A DNA stretch of 64,000 nt, from NCBI GenBank assembly GCA_947493005.1, contig CANLOY010000003.1:186001-250000 (forward strand), read 5' to 3'. This document shows, in pieces, positions 51,421-61,352 of this stretch. Positions within the stretch are counted from its first letter, which is position 1. Every line of letters starts with the position of its first letter. Below the pieces are notes generated by a model that saw only the letters and a program-made list of their open reading frames with translations, was not told the origin of the DNA and searched no databases. Origin of the DNA: an uncultured Roseivirga sp. (lineage in GTDB: Bacteria > Bacteroidota > Bacteroidia > Cytophagales > Cyclobacteriaceae). A program made the position numbers and the translations under genes.

Positions 51421-52854
51421 ATGAAAATCAAGTACACTCTCCTATTCGTTCTACTTTTTGCTACATCATTGCTAAGTCAGGCCCAGCAAGAATCAGATGA
51501 TCTAAAAGCTCGAATAAAAAGAATTGAGAATGGCTTAATGCCGAGTCTACAGATTAAAGGAAAGCCCATCCAAACATTTAATATCAATGAACGCCTTAAG
51601 CAATTGGGCATACCAGGAATAAGCGTTGCCTTTGTTAACAATGGAAAAATGGAATGGTCACGCGCTTACGGAATGGCTGATGTTGCAACCAATCGCCCAA
51701 TGACCACAGAAACTTTGTTACTAGCAGGATCTATAAGCAAACCAATTGCTGCTCTTCGTGCTCATCAAATGGTGGAATCTGGTAAATTAAAGCTAGATGA
51801 AAATGTTAACAATTACCTGAAATCATGGAAGTTACCAGACAATGAATTCACTGAGAATGAAAAAGTAACACTTCGTAGAATTCTAAATCATACCGCTGGA
51901 CTCACGGTTTGGGGATTCCCAGGATATCTCAATGAAGATGAGCTTCCAAGCACAATAGATATTCTGGATGGAAAGGGAAATACCGACCCCGTAAGAGTAT
52001 ACAAAAAGCCAGGAGAAAGCTGGATGTACTCTGGTGGAGGGTATACAATTATGCAATTAATGGTTGCAGATGTTGAAGGTATACCTTTTGCCAAAACCTT
52101 GCAACAGCATGTACTAAACCCATTAGGGATGACTGAAAGCACATTTGAAAACCCTCTACCTAAAAAGTACCATAACATTGCAGCTACAGGCTATAATGGT
52201 CGCGGACAAGAAGTTAAGGGTAAGTGGCCAGTATATCGCGAAATGGCCGCTGCTGGCCTCTGGACTACTCCGAGTCAGTTAATACAGTATGCAATTGAGG
52301 TGCAGAAAATCGACAACACCAAAAAAGATGGGATACTGAAGTACTCAACAGTTAAAGAGATGCTTACACCGGGCATGAATGATCATGGATTAGGCCCACA
52401 AACAAGTAAAAGCAGGTTTGGTCATGGTGGAGCCGACAATGGTTTCCGTGCCAATATGATTGCCTGGAGAGATCAACCTTATGCCCTGGTTGTAATGGTT
52501 AACTCTGATAATGGACAAATCATGCAGGAATTGCAACTGGCTGTTGCCAAGGAATACAACCTATCAGGAATACAAGCCGATGTAAGAGAGACCATAGAAA
52601 TATCAGAAGCTGAACTACAAAAGTACGTTGGACGATATCAGGTTGGTGATATCGGAGTTGTAGAAGCCAAAATTGCTGATGGCCTGCTAACATTTGAGGC
52701 TCCGTTTGTGAATCCTACAATGCATATGTTTGCCGAAAGCCAAACTATCTTTTTCGATCGTCAAACTGGCAACAGAGTGAGTTTTGAAATAAAGGATAAT
52801 AAAGTTACTGGCTTTACTGTACAAGGTATTAAAGCCCGTAAACTCAACAAATAG
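51421..52854 (+). CDS. Class C beta-lactamase-like serine hydrolase
   Basis: A 477-residue exported serine hydrolase (AmpC/esterase EstB fold). Signal peptide ends SQAQQ at about 22. The active-site SxxK is S104-I-S-K107 in LLLAGSISKPIA, a Tyr motif YSGGGYTIMQL follows near 202, and HGGADNGF carries the third element. The C-terminal DUF3471-like lipocalin segment (KYVGRYQVGDIGV) is present. Typical of periplasmic peptide- or lipid-acting esterases, not necessarily a beta-lactamase. Ends 2 bases from the convergent permease gene. Confidence 0.88.
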   Translation: MKIKYTLLFVLLFATSLLSQAQQESDDLKARIKRIENGLMPSLQIKGKPIQTFNINERLKQLGIPGISVAFVNNGKMEWSRAYGMADVATNRPMTTETLLLAGSISKPIAALRAHQMVESGKLKLDENVNNYLKSWKLPDNEFTENEKVTLRRILNHTAGLTVWGFPGYLNEDELPSTIDILDGKGNTDPVRVYKKPGESWMYSGGGYTIMQLMVADVEGIPFAKTLQQHVLNPLGMTESTFENPLPKKYHNIAATGYNGRGQEVKGKWPVYREMAAAGLWTTPSQLIQYAIEVQKIDNTKKDGILKYSTVKEMLTPGMNDHGLGPQTSKSRFGHGGADNGFRANMIAWRDQPYALVVMVNSDNGQIMQELQLAVAKEYNLSGIQADVRETIEISEAELQKYVGRYQVGDIGVVEAKIADGLLTFEAPFVNPTMHMFAESQTIFFDRQTGNRVSFEIKDNKVTGFTVQGIKARKLNK

Positions 52855-52856
52855 GC

Positions 52857-55271
52857 TTATTCATACCTTAATGCCTTAACGGGGTTAGAAGTGGCAGTTT
52901 TGATAGAATGGAAACTGACGGTTAGAAAAGATACCATCAATGTAATTCCGCCAGCTATTAAAAACGTATCAATTGCCATTTCTATCCTGTAAGGAAATTC
53001 AGACAACCACTCTTCAGCGCCAAAATATGCCAAAGGACAGGCCAGTATGATTGAGATAAGAACTAAAGAAGTAAATCCTTTAGAAAGTATAAAGACAATC
53101 CTTGGCACAGGTGCACCAAGTACTTTTCTCACACCAATTTCCTTAGTTCTTTGCTGCATAGCCATATAAGCCAGACCAAATAGGCCTAGACATGAAATAG
53201 CAATCGCTATAAGTGAGGCAGTAACGAGAATACTCCTCCATCGTTCCTGATCCCCATATTCATCTGCGTTTCTTTCTTCCAGTAAGAAATGTTCAAATGG
53301 TGCAAACTCATTGAATTTGGTCCATGCCGATTCTATGGCTGCCAAAGTTTCCGACAAGGTTCCCTCCTCAAATTTGATCAAAACTTCTCCAATTGGCCTC
53401 CCTTCACTTAAGCCAATAACCATTGGAGCAATTTCGTTTTCAAGTGATTGAAAGTTGTAATCTTTGACCATTCCAATTACACGTTGAGGTTCCCCTCCAA
53501 AACCAAAAGATCGCCCTAATACAGAATCTCCCCAGTTCATTTTTCTGGCAAATTCCTGATTAATCACAATGTAGTCCCGTTCCGATTCTCCATTCTCTCT
53601 TTCAAAACCACGTCCTTCTACTATCTCCATGTTTAAAGCCTTGAAGAAATCCGGATCAACTCTCTCGGTAAACGTCCTCACCTGCTCACGTTCTCCTGTT
53701 TCCTCATTAATACTGAAAGTCATGGTCATACTTAAACCAGCTCCTTTGCCAGTTACATATTCAATTGAAGGTACTTGAGACAATTCATTCTTCATCAGAT
53801 TGAGCATACGCTCTCCTTCACCAGATGCATTACGAGGTAGGTTAAGAGGAATACCTATAATATTCTTGTCATTATATCCTTTGTCCTTATTAATCATAAA
53901 GGATATCTGCCGATTCATTGTAAGCACACCTATAATGAGAAATGCAGCTATGGTAAACTGTAAAACAACCAGCCCCTTTTGTAACCAGTTCTTGGAACCA
54001 ACCTTTCCAACACTTCCTTTCAGTGCCGATACCGTGTTAAATCTGGATATCAACAATGCGGGGTATACACCGGCAATGAAAGCTGCGATAATGACTACTA
54101 CAAATGCTATAATCACATATACCGGGTCATCTATAATGGATACGCTAAATTCCTTTTCAGTAACTTTTTCAAAAGTAGGAAGCACCAATTGAGCTATGAT
54201 CAGCCCTAAAACAAAGGCAACAAAGCTCACAAAAAACGCTTCGCTTAAAAATTGAGTAACAAGCTGTTTTCTAACTGCTCCTACCACTTTCCTGACACCG
54301 ATTTCTTTTGCACGAGGTATAGACTTAGCTACAGAAAGATTGGTGAAGTTGATGCAAGCCAAGATCAGAATGACAAAGGCAATTCCACTCAAAAGTATAG
54401 AATACACTTTGTTGCTTGCTTCTCGCATTCCCTGTCCATTACTGATTGTAGTATCCCAATGCACTTTGTTCAAGGGTTGAACTTCAAAGCCGATCATCTC
54501 AGCCATTGGTCCACTCATTCTGGCCTTTCTCACTTCATTGATCTTTGAACTGAGTGAGTCTAATACCAAACCTGGTGTTGTTACTATAAAAGTCTGAAAG
54601 CTTAATTCTATTCTACCCCAATCATTTGCACTGTTACTTTCCCTGTTATTTGCACTTAGGTAAGTCTGGAAAGGAAGTAGCATATTGAAATCAATGGTAG
54701 AGTTACTGGGCACATTTCTCATCACCGCACCTATAGTAAAAGTCTTCCACCCTCCATTTATTTTTACCTCCATGGACTCTCCAAGAGCCTGTTTACTTCC
54801 AAAGTACTTCTCTGAAGCCTCTTCTGTTATTGCTATACTGGATGGGTTACTTAACGCAGATGCAGCATCTCCCTGTTTTGAAGGAAAGTTGAAAATCTCC
54901 AAAAACTGAGGTTCAGCATAATAAACCCCTCCTTCATTATATTCTTTTTCGCCTATTCGAACCTCTAGAGCAGTAGACAAATACCTGGTTTGATTAAGCA
55001 CTTCAGGCACTTCTTCCAATAACGTTGGGCCTGCAGGCAAACCAACTGCATTAAAAACCTGCTTATTATCATTCATTGAAATAGTGCTCTGCATTCTATA
55101 AATGTTCTCACCATTCTTATGAAAGCGATCAAAGCCTAGTTCATCTTTAACATAGAGAATGATTAACAGGCAGCAGGCAATACCCAACGCCAGACCAGTA
55201 ACATTTATGAATGAATAACCTTTGTGCTTTATAAGGTTTCGAAGTGCAGTTTTGAAGTAATTTCTGATCAT
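52857..55271 (-). CDS. MacB/FtsX-like permease (solitary)
   Basis: From ATG 55271 (MIRNYFKTALRNLIKHKGYS) an 804-residue permease without prefix domain. First FtsX signature KEIGVRKVVGA, second KEIGVRKVLGA, tail NPVKALRYE. The start is preferred over TTG 55316 because it gives the standard N-terminal helix. It stands alone, without PadR or two-component genes next to it, unlike the other paralogs here. Confidence 0.88.
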   Translation of the reverse strand: MIRNYFKTALRNLIKHKGYSFINVTGLALGIACCLLIILYVKDELGFDRFHKNGENIYRMQSTISMNDNKQVFNAVGLPAGPTLLEEVPEVLNQTRYLSTALEVRIGEKEYNEGGVYYAEPQFLEIFNFPSKQGDAASALSNPSSIAITEEASEKYFGSKQALGESMEVKINGGWKTFTIGAVMRNVPSNSTIDFNMLLPFQTYLSANNRESNSANDWGRIELSFQTFIVTTPGLVLDSLSSKINEVRKARMSGPMAEMIGFEVQPLNKVHWDTTISNGQGMREASNKVYSILLSGIAFVILILACINFTNLSVAKSIPRAKEIGVRKVVGAVRKQLVTQFLSEAFFVSFVAFVLGLIIAQLVLPTFEKVTEKEFSVSIIDDPVYVIIAFVVVIIAAFIAGVYPALLISRFNTVSALKGSVGKVGSKNWLQKGLVVLQFTIAAFLIIGVLTMNRQISFMINKDKGYNDKNIIGIPLNLPRNASGEGERMLNLMKNELSQVPSIEYVTGKGAGLSMTMTFSINEETGEREQVRTFTERVDPDFFKALNMEIVEGRGFERENGESERDYIVINQEFARKMNWGDSVLGRSFGFGGEPQRVIGMVKDYNFQSLENEIAPMVIGLSEGRPIGEVLIKFEEGTLSETLAAIESAWTKFNEFAPFEHFLLEERNADEYGDQERWRSILVTASLIAIAISCLGLFGLAYMAMQQRTKEIGVRKVLGAPVPRIVFILSKGFTSLVLISIILACPLAYFGAEEWLSEFPYRIEMAIDTFLIAGGITLMVSFLTVSFHSIKTATSNPVKALRYE

Positions 55272-55375
55272 GATGCATAGTTTTACACCACAATGATAGA
55301 AAAAGGCACTGTCCAAATGCGTTAAGAGAAGCTAACGTGTGTTAATGAAGTGTTAACGTCCGAAAAAACGACAAA

Positions 55376-55792
55376 TCAATACTCGGGAGGTTTGCGATTC
55401 GATTTCTTGTCAGAATGCTTCTTCTTAGCCTCAAGTCTCTTTTTTATAGCAGCTTTAGAGGGTTTTGTTTTCTTTCTTGGCCTAGGCTCGGTGAACGCTT
55501 TTTCGAGGAGGGCTTTGAAAGTATTTATCGCCTCTTCTTTATTTCTGAGTTGACTTCGATGCCTTTCAAAATGTATCAAAATGAAACCCTCCTTAGTCAA
55601 ACGATTCCTCCATTTTTCTAACAAACGCTCTTTTTCGGCTTCATTCAGCAATTCTGAATCAGCAATGTGAAACTTCAATGTGACCTTACTTTCTACTTTA
55701 TTCACATTTTGGCCACCAGGACCTGAACTTCTTGAGGTCAGAAACTCAAATTCTTTTGTATAGTCTCTTTGTCCTATTTCTTTGGGATCCAC
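55376..55792 (-). CDS. arfB: Ribosome rescue peptidyl-tRNA hydrolase
   Basis: A 138-residue release-factor-like protein. The GGQ motif is residues 26-28 in SSGPGGQNVNKVESKV, and a lysine-rich C-terminal tail (KKTKPSKAAIKKRLEAKKKH) is what lets ArfB enter the empty A site of stalled ribosomes. It releases peptidyl-tRNA without a stop codon. Its stop is 21 bases past the tail; the start overlaps the yaaA stop by one base, so the two genes are coupled. Confidence 0.93.
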   Translation of the reverse strand: MDPKEIGQRDYTKEFEFLTSRSSGPGGQNVNKVESKVTLKFHIADSELLNEAEKERLLEKWRNRLTKEGFILIHFERHRSQLRNKEEAINTFKALLEKAFTEPRPRKKTKPSKAAIKKRLEAKKKHSDKKSNRKPPEY

Positions 55793-56559
55793 TATCCTCT
55801 TTTGAAAATCAAATTGTTCTCATCAGAATTGTCAGCATCAAACCAGTAACCTTCATAGTCAAATGCTTTAAGTCCTTCGATGTCGTTAATTCGGTTCTTG
55901 ATTATGTACTGAGCCATCAACCCTCTTGCCTTCTTGGCAAAGAATGAAATCACTTTGTACTTATCATTTTTCAGGTCTAAGAAATCCACATTTATGATCT
56001 GCGCTTTCAACGATGGTCTCTTGATTGCCTTGAAATACTCATTTGAAGCCAAGTTGATCAAGACATTATCACCTTGCTTTTTCAGGTCTTTATTTACCTC
56101 AGCCACAATTTTATCGGCCCAATAATTATAAAGCGTGGTATAATCATCAAATGCTAATCTGGTACCCATTTCAAGACGGTAAGGTTGAATAAGGTCCAGT
56201 GGTCTAAGCACACCATAAAGCCCTGACAAGATTCTTAAATGGCTCTGCGCATAAAGCATATCTTCATCAGAAAGCTCCTCTGCTTCCAAACCAACATAAA
56301 CATCACCTTTAAATGCATAGACCGCCTGTTTAGCAGCCTTTGTATTATTAGCCTTTCTGAACTTCCTGTACCGTGAAGCATTAAGTTCTGCAAGATTCTC
56401 GCTGATCCCCATCAAGTTTTGTATCTCTTCTGGCGATTTTTCTTTAAGCACACCGATCAACTCTAATGTTTCTTTCTGAAATCTCGGATAGCTTTTCTCT
56501 TTATCACAAGGCGTTTCAAAGTCAAGCGTTTTGGCTGGGGAAATAACGTATAGCATCAA
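55792..56559 (-). CDS. yaaA: Peroxide stress protein YaaA (DUF328)
   Basis: A 255-residue cytoplasmic protein of the YaaA family, shown in other bacteria to limit iron-driven damage during peroxide stress and to bind DNA. MLYVISPAKTLDFETP is the conserved start; PLDLIQPYRLEMGTRL and FFAKKARGLMAQYI are also typical. Encodes upstream of arfB in one operon. Expression control is not visible in the short 5' gap. Confidence 0.92.
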   Translation of the reverse strand: MMLYVISPAKTLDFETPCDKEKSYPRFQKETLELIGVLKEKSPEEIQNLMGISENLAELNASRYRKFRKANNTKAAKQAVYAFKGDVYVGLEAEELSDEDMLYAQSHLRILSGLYGVLRPLDLIQPYRLEMGTRLAFDDYTTLYNYWADKIVAEVNKDLKKQGDNVLINLASNEYFKAIKRPSLKAQIINVDFLDLKNDKYKVISFFAKKARGLMAQYIIKNRINDIEGLKAFDYEGYWFDADNSDENNLIFKRG

Positions 56560-56680
56560 ATTCGATTTTGAACAAAACTAACATCTCAAGGGAAAAGTTC
56601 TAATTATATCCAGGTAGTTTTTACCATTCCCGAATCTCTTAGTATAAAACTCAAAACAGCCCATTATCTTCGTGGCAATT

Positions 56681-59176
56681 ATGTCCGAAAAAGCATTTGA
56701 TCCAAAGTCCGTAGACCTTCCTGTGGTCGATATTATCGAAGAAGTTCAGCAACAACTGAATGATAATAATAGCCTTGTGGTCAATGCACCTCCTGGAGCA
56801 GGAAAAAGTACACTTCTACCCTTAGCATTGCTAAACGAGTCATGGCTGGAAGGTAAGAAAATACTGATGCTTGAACCCAGAAGACTTGCGGCCAGAACTA
56901 TTGCTGAACGCATGTCTTACTTTTTAGGAGAACCTGTTGGAAACTCCGTTGGATACCGTATCCGCTTTGACAATAAGACTTCGGCTAATACAAAAATTGA
57001 AGTATTGACCGAGGGTATTCTTACGCGGATGATCCAAAGTGACAATGCACTGGAAAATGTTGGACTGGTAATTTTCGATGAATTCCATGAACGTAGTATT
57101 CATGCAGATGTCGCTTTAGCGCTTTGCAGAGAAGCACAACAAGTGCTTAGGCCGGATCTAAGAATTATGATCATGTCAGCAACGCTGAATATGCCTCAGC
57201 TAACTACTTTGCTAAACGCTCCTGCTGCTGTCAGCAAAGGACGGCAATATCCTGTAGAGGTGAATTATGCAGGAGATATTGATGAGTTTTTAATGCCCGA
57301 GCTTTGCGCAAAAACTATCGTTTCAGCTGCTAAAAAACACGATGGAGACATTCTTGTTTTTTTGCCAGGTCAAAGAGAAATTCGAAACACTGCAGAAATC
57401 CTTCGAAAAGAGTTGAGAGGTTTTCAAATCCACCAACTCTACGGAGCACTTCCACAACGTCAACAAAATGCTGCCATTATGCCCGACAGAGATGGCAGGA
57501 GAAAAGTAGTACTGGCTACCTCAATTGCAGAAACCAGTTTGACTATTGAGGGTATCAAAATAGTGGTTGACAGTGGTTTTGGGCGTACTTCTAAGTTTGA
57601 CCCGAACTCTGGACTGTCTCGTTTAGAAACAGTTCGTATTTCAAGAGATTCAGCAGATCAACGAGCTGGTCGTGCCGGACGTTTAAGTCCCGGGGTCTGC
57701 TATCGTATGTGGTCTAAAGTCACACACCAAAGATTAACGGAACATATTATTCCTGAAATAATGGAAGCCGATTTGGCTTCTTTGGTTTTGGACATGTCTC
57801 AATGGGGAATAGTTGACATTCAGCAAATGACATGGCTTACCCCTCCTCCCAAGGGACCACTCATGCAAGCCACCAATTTGCTGCATCAATTAGAGGCCTT
57901 GGAAGATGGCAGAATTTCAGAGCATGGCAAGCGCATGCTCAAGCTTCCTTGCCACCCACGGATTGCACATATGCTCTTGCTTGCAGAGGAAGATGATCAG
58001 TTGGAACTAGCGACAGACATAGCTGCTTTACTGGAAGAAAGAGACCCATTGGGCAAAGAAGCAGGAATTGACATTAACACAAGAATTGAAGTTTTAAGAA
58101 CGCACCGAAGAGAGCAACGTGATGGAAGGAAACTGGGCAGAATAGCCAAAATTGCGGAGCAATACAGAAAACTTTTTGATCTCGAAGAAGACAATTCCCC
58201 GATAGACCCTTATGAGACAGGAGTACTTTTAACACATTCTTATCCTGAAAGAATAGCCTTTGCCAGACCTGGTAATAATGCTCAATTCCAGCTTTCTAAT
58301 GGCAGGTATGCTATGGCAGGGCATAGGGAAGATTTGGCTGCTGAACCCTGGCTTGCGATCAGTCATATTGATGCAAGAGATGGGATGGGTAAAATACATA
58401 TGGCCTCTCCACTAAACCCAAGAGACCTTCAACCCCTTGTAAAGGAAAAAGAAGTGATAACCTGGGACACTGAAGATGGAGGACTTATGGCCAATCTAAA
58501 CCTTTGTATTGGAAGTATTGTACTGAAGAGCACACCTCTGCCCGACCCTGATCCATCTCACTTAACAACTGCTATTCTTGATGCCATCAAGAAAGAAGGT
58601 GAACAGCTACTGGACTTTAATGAAGAGGTTGAGCAATGGCAAAATCGTGTGATTAGTCTAAGAAGATGGAATCCAGAACAACAATGGCCAGAAGTAAGTA
58701 CGCCTAGTCTTTTACTCACTTGCTCAGAATGGCTGAGCCCTTATTTGACCGAAGTAAAGCGTCCCGAAGATCTGAAAAAGATCAAGTTGAAGGATGTACT
58801 TCAACACAGCCTCTCTTTTGAACAGCAAGAGTTACTCAATAAACTGACCCCGTCCTATATACATGTCCCCAGTGGTTCCAAGATCAAATTGATGTATCGC
58901 GATAACGGAGAGCCTCCAGTTTTAGCTGTAAGAATTCAGGAAGTATTCGGGCTTAGTGAAACCCCAATGATCAATCAGAGTAAGAAAAGTGTATTGATGC
59001 ACCTGCTCTCCCCTGGTTTCAAGCCTGTGCAAATCACCTCAGACCTAAAAAACTTCTGGGCCGACACTTATTTCGAAGTAAAAAAAGAACTAAAAAGGCG
59101 TTACCCCAAACATGTCTGGCCAGATGATCCGACTCAAGAGCCAGCTACTAAATATGCGAAGAGAAGGAAACATTGA
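56681..59176 (+). CDS. hrpB: ATP-dependent helicase HrpB
   Basis: An 831-residue DEAH-box-type superfamily 2 helicase. Walker A APPGAGKST (about 37-45), Walker B variant DEFHERS, SATLN, GRAGR-type QRAGRAGRLSPG, then the HrpB C-terminal domain. The helicase-associated and OB-fold-like parts complete the family length. ATG 56681 is preferred over GTG 56672; TATCTTCG at 56665-56672 resembles a -7 box. Biological role in bacteria is not settled. Confidence 0.93.
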   Translation: MSEKAFDPKSVDLPVVDIIEEVQQQLNDNNSLVVNAPPGAGKSTLLPLALLNESWLEGKKILMLEPRRLAARTIAERMSYFLGEPVGNSVGYRIRFDNKTSANTKIEVLTEGILTRMIQSDNALENVGLVIFDEFHERSIHADVALALCREAQQVLRPDLRIMIMSATLNMPQLTTLLNAPAAVSKGRQYPVEVNYAGDIDEFLMPELCAKTIVSAAKKHDGDILVFLPGQREIRNTAEILRKELRGFQIHQLYGALPQRQQNAAIMPDRDGRRKVVLATSIAETSLTIEGIKIVVDSGFGRTSKFDPNSGLSRLETVRISRDSADQRAGRAGRLSPGVCYRMWSKVTHQRLTEHIIPEIMEADLASLVLDMSQWGIVDIQQMTWLTPPPKGPLMQATNLLHQLEALEDGRISEHGKRMLKLPCHPRIAHMLLLAEEDDQLELATDIAALLEERDPLGKEAGIDINTRIEVLRTHRREQRDGRKLGRIAKIAEQYRKLFDLEEDNSPIDPYETGVLLTHSYPERIAFARPGNNAQFQLSNGRYAMAGHREDLAAEPWLAISHIDARDGMGKIHMASPLNPRDLQPLVKEKEVITWDTEDGGLMANLNLCIGSIVLKSTPLPDPDPSHLTTAILDAIKKEGEQLLDFNEEVEQWQNRVISLRRWNPEQQWPEVSTPSLLLTCSEWLSPYLTEVKRPEDLKKIKLKDVLQHSLSFEQQELLNKLTPSYIHVPSGSKIKLMYRDNGEPPVLAVRIQEVFGLSETPMINQSKKSVLMHLLSPGFKPVQITSDLKNFWADTYFEVKKELKRRYPKHVWPDDPTQEPATKYAKRRKH

Positions 59177-59189
59177 GTATAATTGAACT

Positions 59190-60062
59190 ATGAGAGTCAA
59201 AGCTTTATTAACTATACCGTTGTTAATATGCGCATTATGTGCATGCGATTTTAATGTATCCTATGAAAAGGATTTCACTACTGGTATTGAAACCATGGGA
59301 AGCGGTCTTTCATGTGATGATGTTTATCTCTCTATTCAGGATAATAGAGTAGAAAGAACTTCATTCCTTTATGGCGAGACATTCCATCTTAATTTCAACA
59401 ATATAACTGGGTTTAATGAGATAGATAGTAAGGTTTACCCCTCCCTCGAAATATTGGTAACTGCTCAAAACGGAGATACTGTAATGTACAGTCCTGACAT
59501 TTATAATAATGTTGAAGGAACTGATATCTCTCCACTCCTTCTTAACCATTACCTTACAGTAGCCAATCCCATTCACTCAGGTAAACGTTACAATATGCGG
59601 TCTACTGTCCGTGACAAAAGAGGAAAGGGAATCTTTACAGCTAAACTCAAAATTGATATTCAGGCCGACAAGAACATCAAAATAGAAAGCAATAGTATTT
59701 CCTATGACGAGGTGTATTTGTTTTCCAAAGAAAGGAATTCAACTATCACAGATGGGAAAATAAAATATAATGAAGAAGTTAATATGATGTTGGAAGGTTT
59801 GCGAGGTTTTAAAGAAGAAAATGGAAAAGTTCATATTGGAATGAGTATAAAAGCATACGACACCTCAGGAAATGTTATTTTGAATGAAGAGGATTTGTTC
59901 AGTGAGCCAGTTGATGCTGAAAGCCTAAAGTCCAGACTTATGTCAAGTGTTATATTTTATGAGGGAAGCTCCGATCAGAAAGTGACTTTTGAAACCAAGG
60001 TGTGGGACAAACTAGATAATGGCAAAATTTCAGCTACAACCTCACTTGAAGTTCATCAATGA
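59190..60062 (+). CDS. Lipoprotein, unknown function
   Basis: A 290-residue lipoprotein: MRVKALLTIPLLICALCACD has lipobox LCAC with lipidation at C19. The mature part appears to hold two similar beta-rich segments (SCDDVYLSIQDNRV near 37-50 and SYDEVYLFSKERNS near 175-188, each followed by a YGExF/YNEEV-like turn and a GFxE motif), suggesting an internal duplication. I do not recognise a family. It overlaps the next gene by 4 bases (ATGA), starting a three-gene operon with a GDPD and a membrane protein. Confidence 0.72.
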   Translation: MRVKALLTIPLLICALCACDFNVSYEKDFTTGIETMGSGLSCDDVYLSIQDNRVERTSFLYGETFHLNFNNITGFNEIDSKVYPSLEILVTAQNGDTVMYSPDIYNNVEGTDISPLLLNHYLTVANPIHSGKRYNMRSTVRDKRGKGIFTAKLKIDIQADKNIKIESNSISYDEVYLFSKERNSTITDGKIKYNEEVNMMLEGLRGFKEENGKVHIGMSIKAYDTSGNVILNEEDLFSEPVDAESLKSRLMSSVIFYEGSSDQKVTFETKVWDKLDNGKISATTSLEVHQ

Positions 60063-60841
60063 AAGTAATCTGCTATAGAGGTGGTGGTGGAGAAAGTCCC
60101 GAAAACACTATTGCTGGTATTGAGCATTGCCAGAAGGTTAATGCCAAGTGGCCCATTGAAATAGATATTAACTTAACAAAGGATGGACAAGTCATCTTGT
60201 TTCACGATTCAGACACTCATAGGATTACTGGTGAATCTCATACTGTCTCTGAAACAACTTACGAAAGCCTTAAAGCACTCAATGCAGGATTTTATTTCGA
60301 ACAAGGTGGCAAACACCCTTTCAGAGCAAGTGCTCTGGAAATACCTTTACTTGGCCAGGTTTTAGAACAATTTCCAGCTGTTGACTTTATTTTCGACATA
60401 CACAGCAATAGTATAGTTGTTGTCGATAAGTTTATCGCTGTTATTGAAAAGTATCGGCCAACTAAAACAATTACCGTTGTTAGCGGGCACGACCATATCA
60501 TTGATGAATTCAAAAAGAGAAAGCCTGAATGGAAGTATGCCGCAGCTACTAAAGAGGCCAAACGTTTAATCTATAGTAGTTTTGCTTTTTTAGACCTCTT
60601 CTTTCCTCTTCGATCAGATTACCTGATGATACCAAAGCAATACGGAAACATAAAGGTGCTCACAAAGAGAATTATCAGGCATGTTAAAAGAAGAAACAGG
60701 CAATTATTCGCCTGGGTTTATGAAGGAGAGTATGTCAAGACAGTCGACAATCTTGAAGAATTCGAAGCACTCAAAAAGCTTGGAGTTGATGGTGTTTTTA
60801 CCGATTTTCCAGAAAAACTCAATTCAAAAGCTGTTCAATGA
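60059..60841 (+). CDS. Glycerophosphodiester phosphodiesterase family protein, first His altered
   Basis: A 260-residue protein of the GDPD fold without signal peptide. Conserved parts: RGGGGESPENT (7-17), metal ligands E34 and D36 in EIDINLTKDG, H49-D50 in LFHDSD, and the C-terminal DGVFTDFPE. The residue that should be the first catalytic His of the HRG motif is Y6 (ICYRGGGG), so normal general acid-base catalysis may be lost or changed. It overlaps both neighbours by 4 bases (ATGA), so the three genes are translated together. A decayed copy of its 3' end lies 0.6 kb downstream. Confidence 0.82.
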   Translation: MKVICYRGGGGESPENTIAGIEHCQKVNAKWPIEIDINLTKDGQVILFHDSDTHRITGESHTVSETTYESLKALNAGFYFEQGGKHPFRASALEIPLLGQVLEQFPAVDFIFDIHSNSIVVVDKFIAVIEKYRPTKTITVVSGHDHIIDEFKKRKPEWKYAAATKEAKRLIYSSFAFLDLFFPLRSDYLMIPKQYGNIKVLTKRIIRHVKRRNRQLFAWVYEGEYVKTVDNLEEFEALKKLGVDGVFTDFPEKLNSKAVQ

Positions 60842-61350
60842 AAAACTATAATCATAAAAAGAGAAACTTTACGTCAGGTTCGCATCTATTGGGTATAATA
60901 TTCATTGGCGCAGGTGTACTTTCTATTGCGAGTCCTCTATTCATTTCGAGCCCAGACTACTCTGCAGAAAGATCTTTATGGACCGGTATTGCAGCAATTG
61001 CCATTGGCTTAGTGATAGTTTCCACATTTACAGGGTCTATAATCTCTTTCGGAGAAAACAAAATCAAAGAATACACCTCAATTTTGGGGTATAAAATGGG
61101 AAGCTGGTCTACCCTTCCAGAAATCAAACAGATCAATCTTACCTCTGAACTTCAGGAAAGTTCTAACACACCAAATGGAATCAGTCCCACGCTTTCTGGC
61201 ACTACAGTAAGCTTCAAAGTATTATTAGTTTCCAGTGAGCAAGATGGTATATCCTTTTTAGAGTTTTCCAAAAAGGATAAGGCTATATCTTGTGCTAAAC
61301 TTCTTTCAAAAGGGTTTGACAAACCCTTGGAATCAGATTTCTCCTTATAA
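60838..61350 (+). CDS. Two-helix membrane protein, unknown function
   Basis: A 170-residue protein with membrane helices at about 15-36 and 46-68 followed by a 100-residue soluble part with a PH-like beta pattern (IISFGENKIKEYTSILGYKMGSW, TVSFKVLLVSSEQDGISFLEFSKK). No recognised family. ATGA overlap with the GDPD gene shows coupling, and the GDPD 3' remnant lies right after it, so it sits between a gene and a fragment of the same family. Confidence 0.68.
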   Translation: MKNYNHKKRNFTSGSHLLGIIFIGAGVLSIASPLFISSPDYSAERSLWTGIAAIAIGLVIVSTFTGSIISFGENKIKEYTSILGYKMGSWSTLPEIKQINLTSELQESSNTPNGISPTLSGTTVSFKVLLVSSEQDGISFLEFSKKDKAISCAKLLSKGFDKPLESDFSL

Positions 61351-61352
61351 AT

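Noticed and set aside
55272-55375. Sigma-54 promoter before the permease at 52857
   Set aside because: A GG/GC pair exists, but the spacing is one base too long and other consensus bases are missing.
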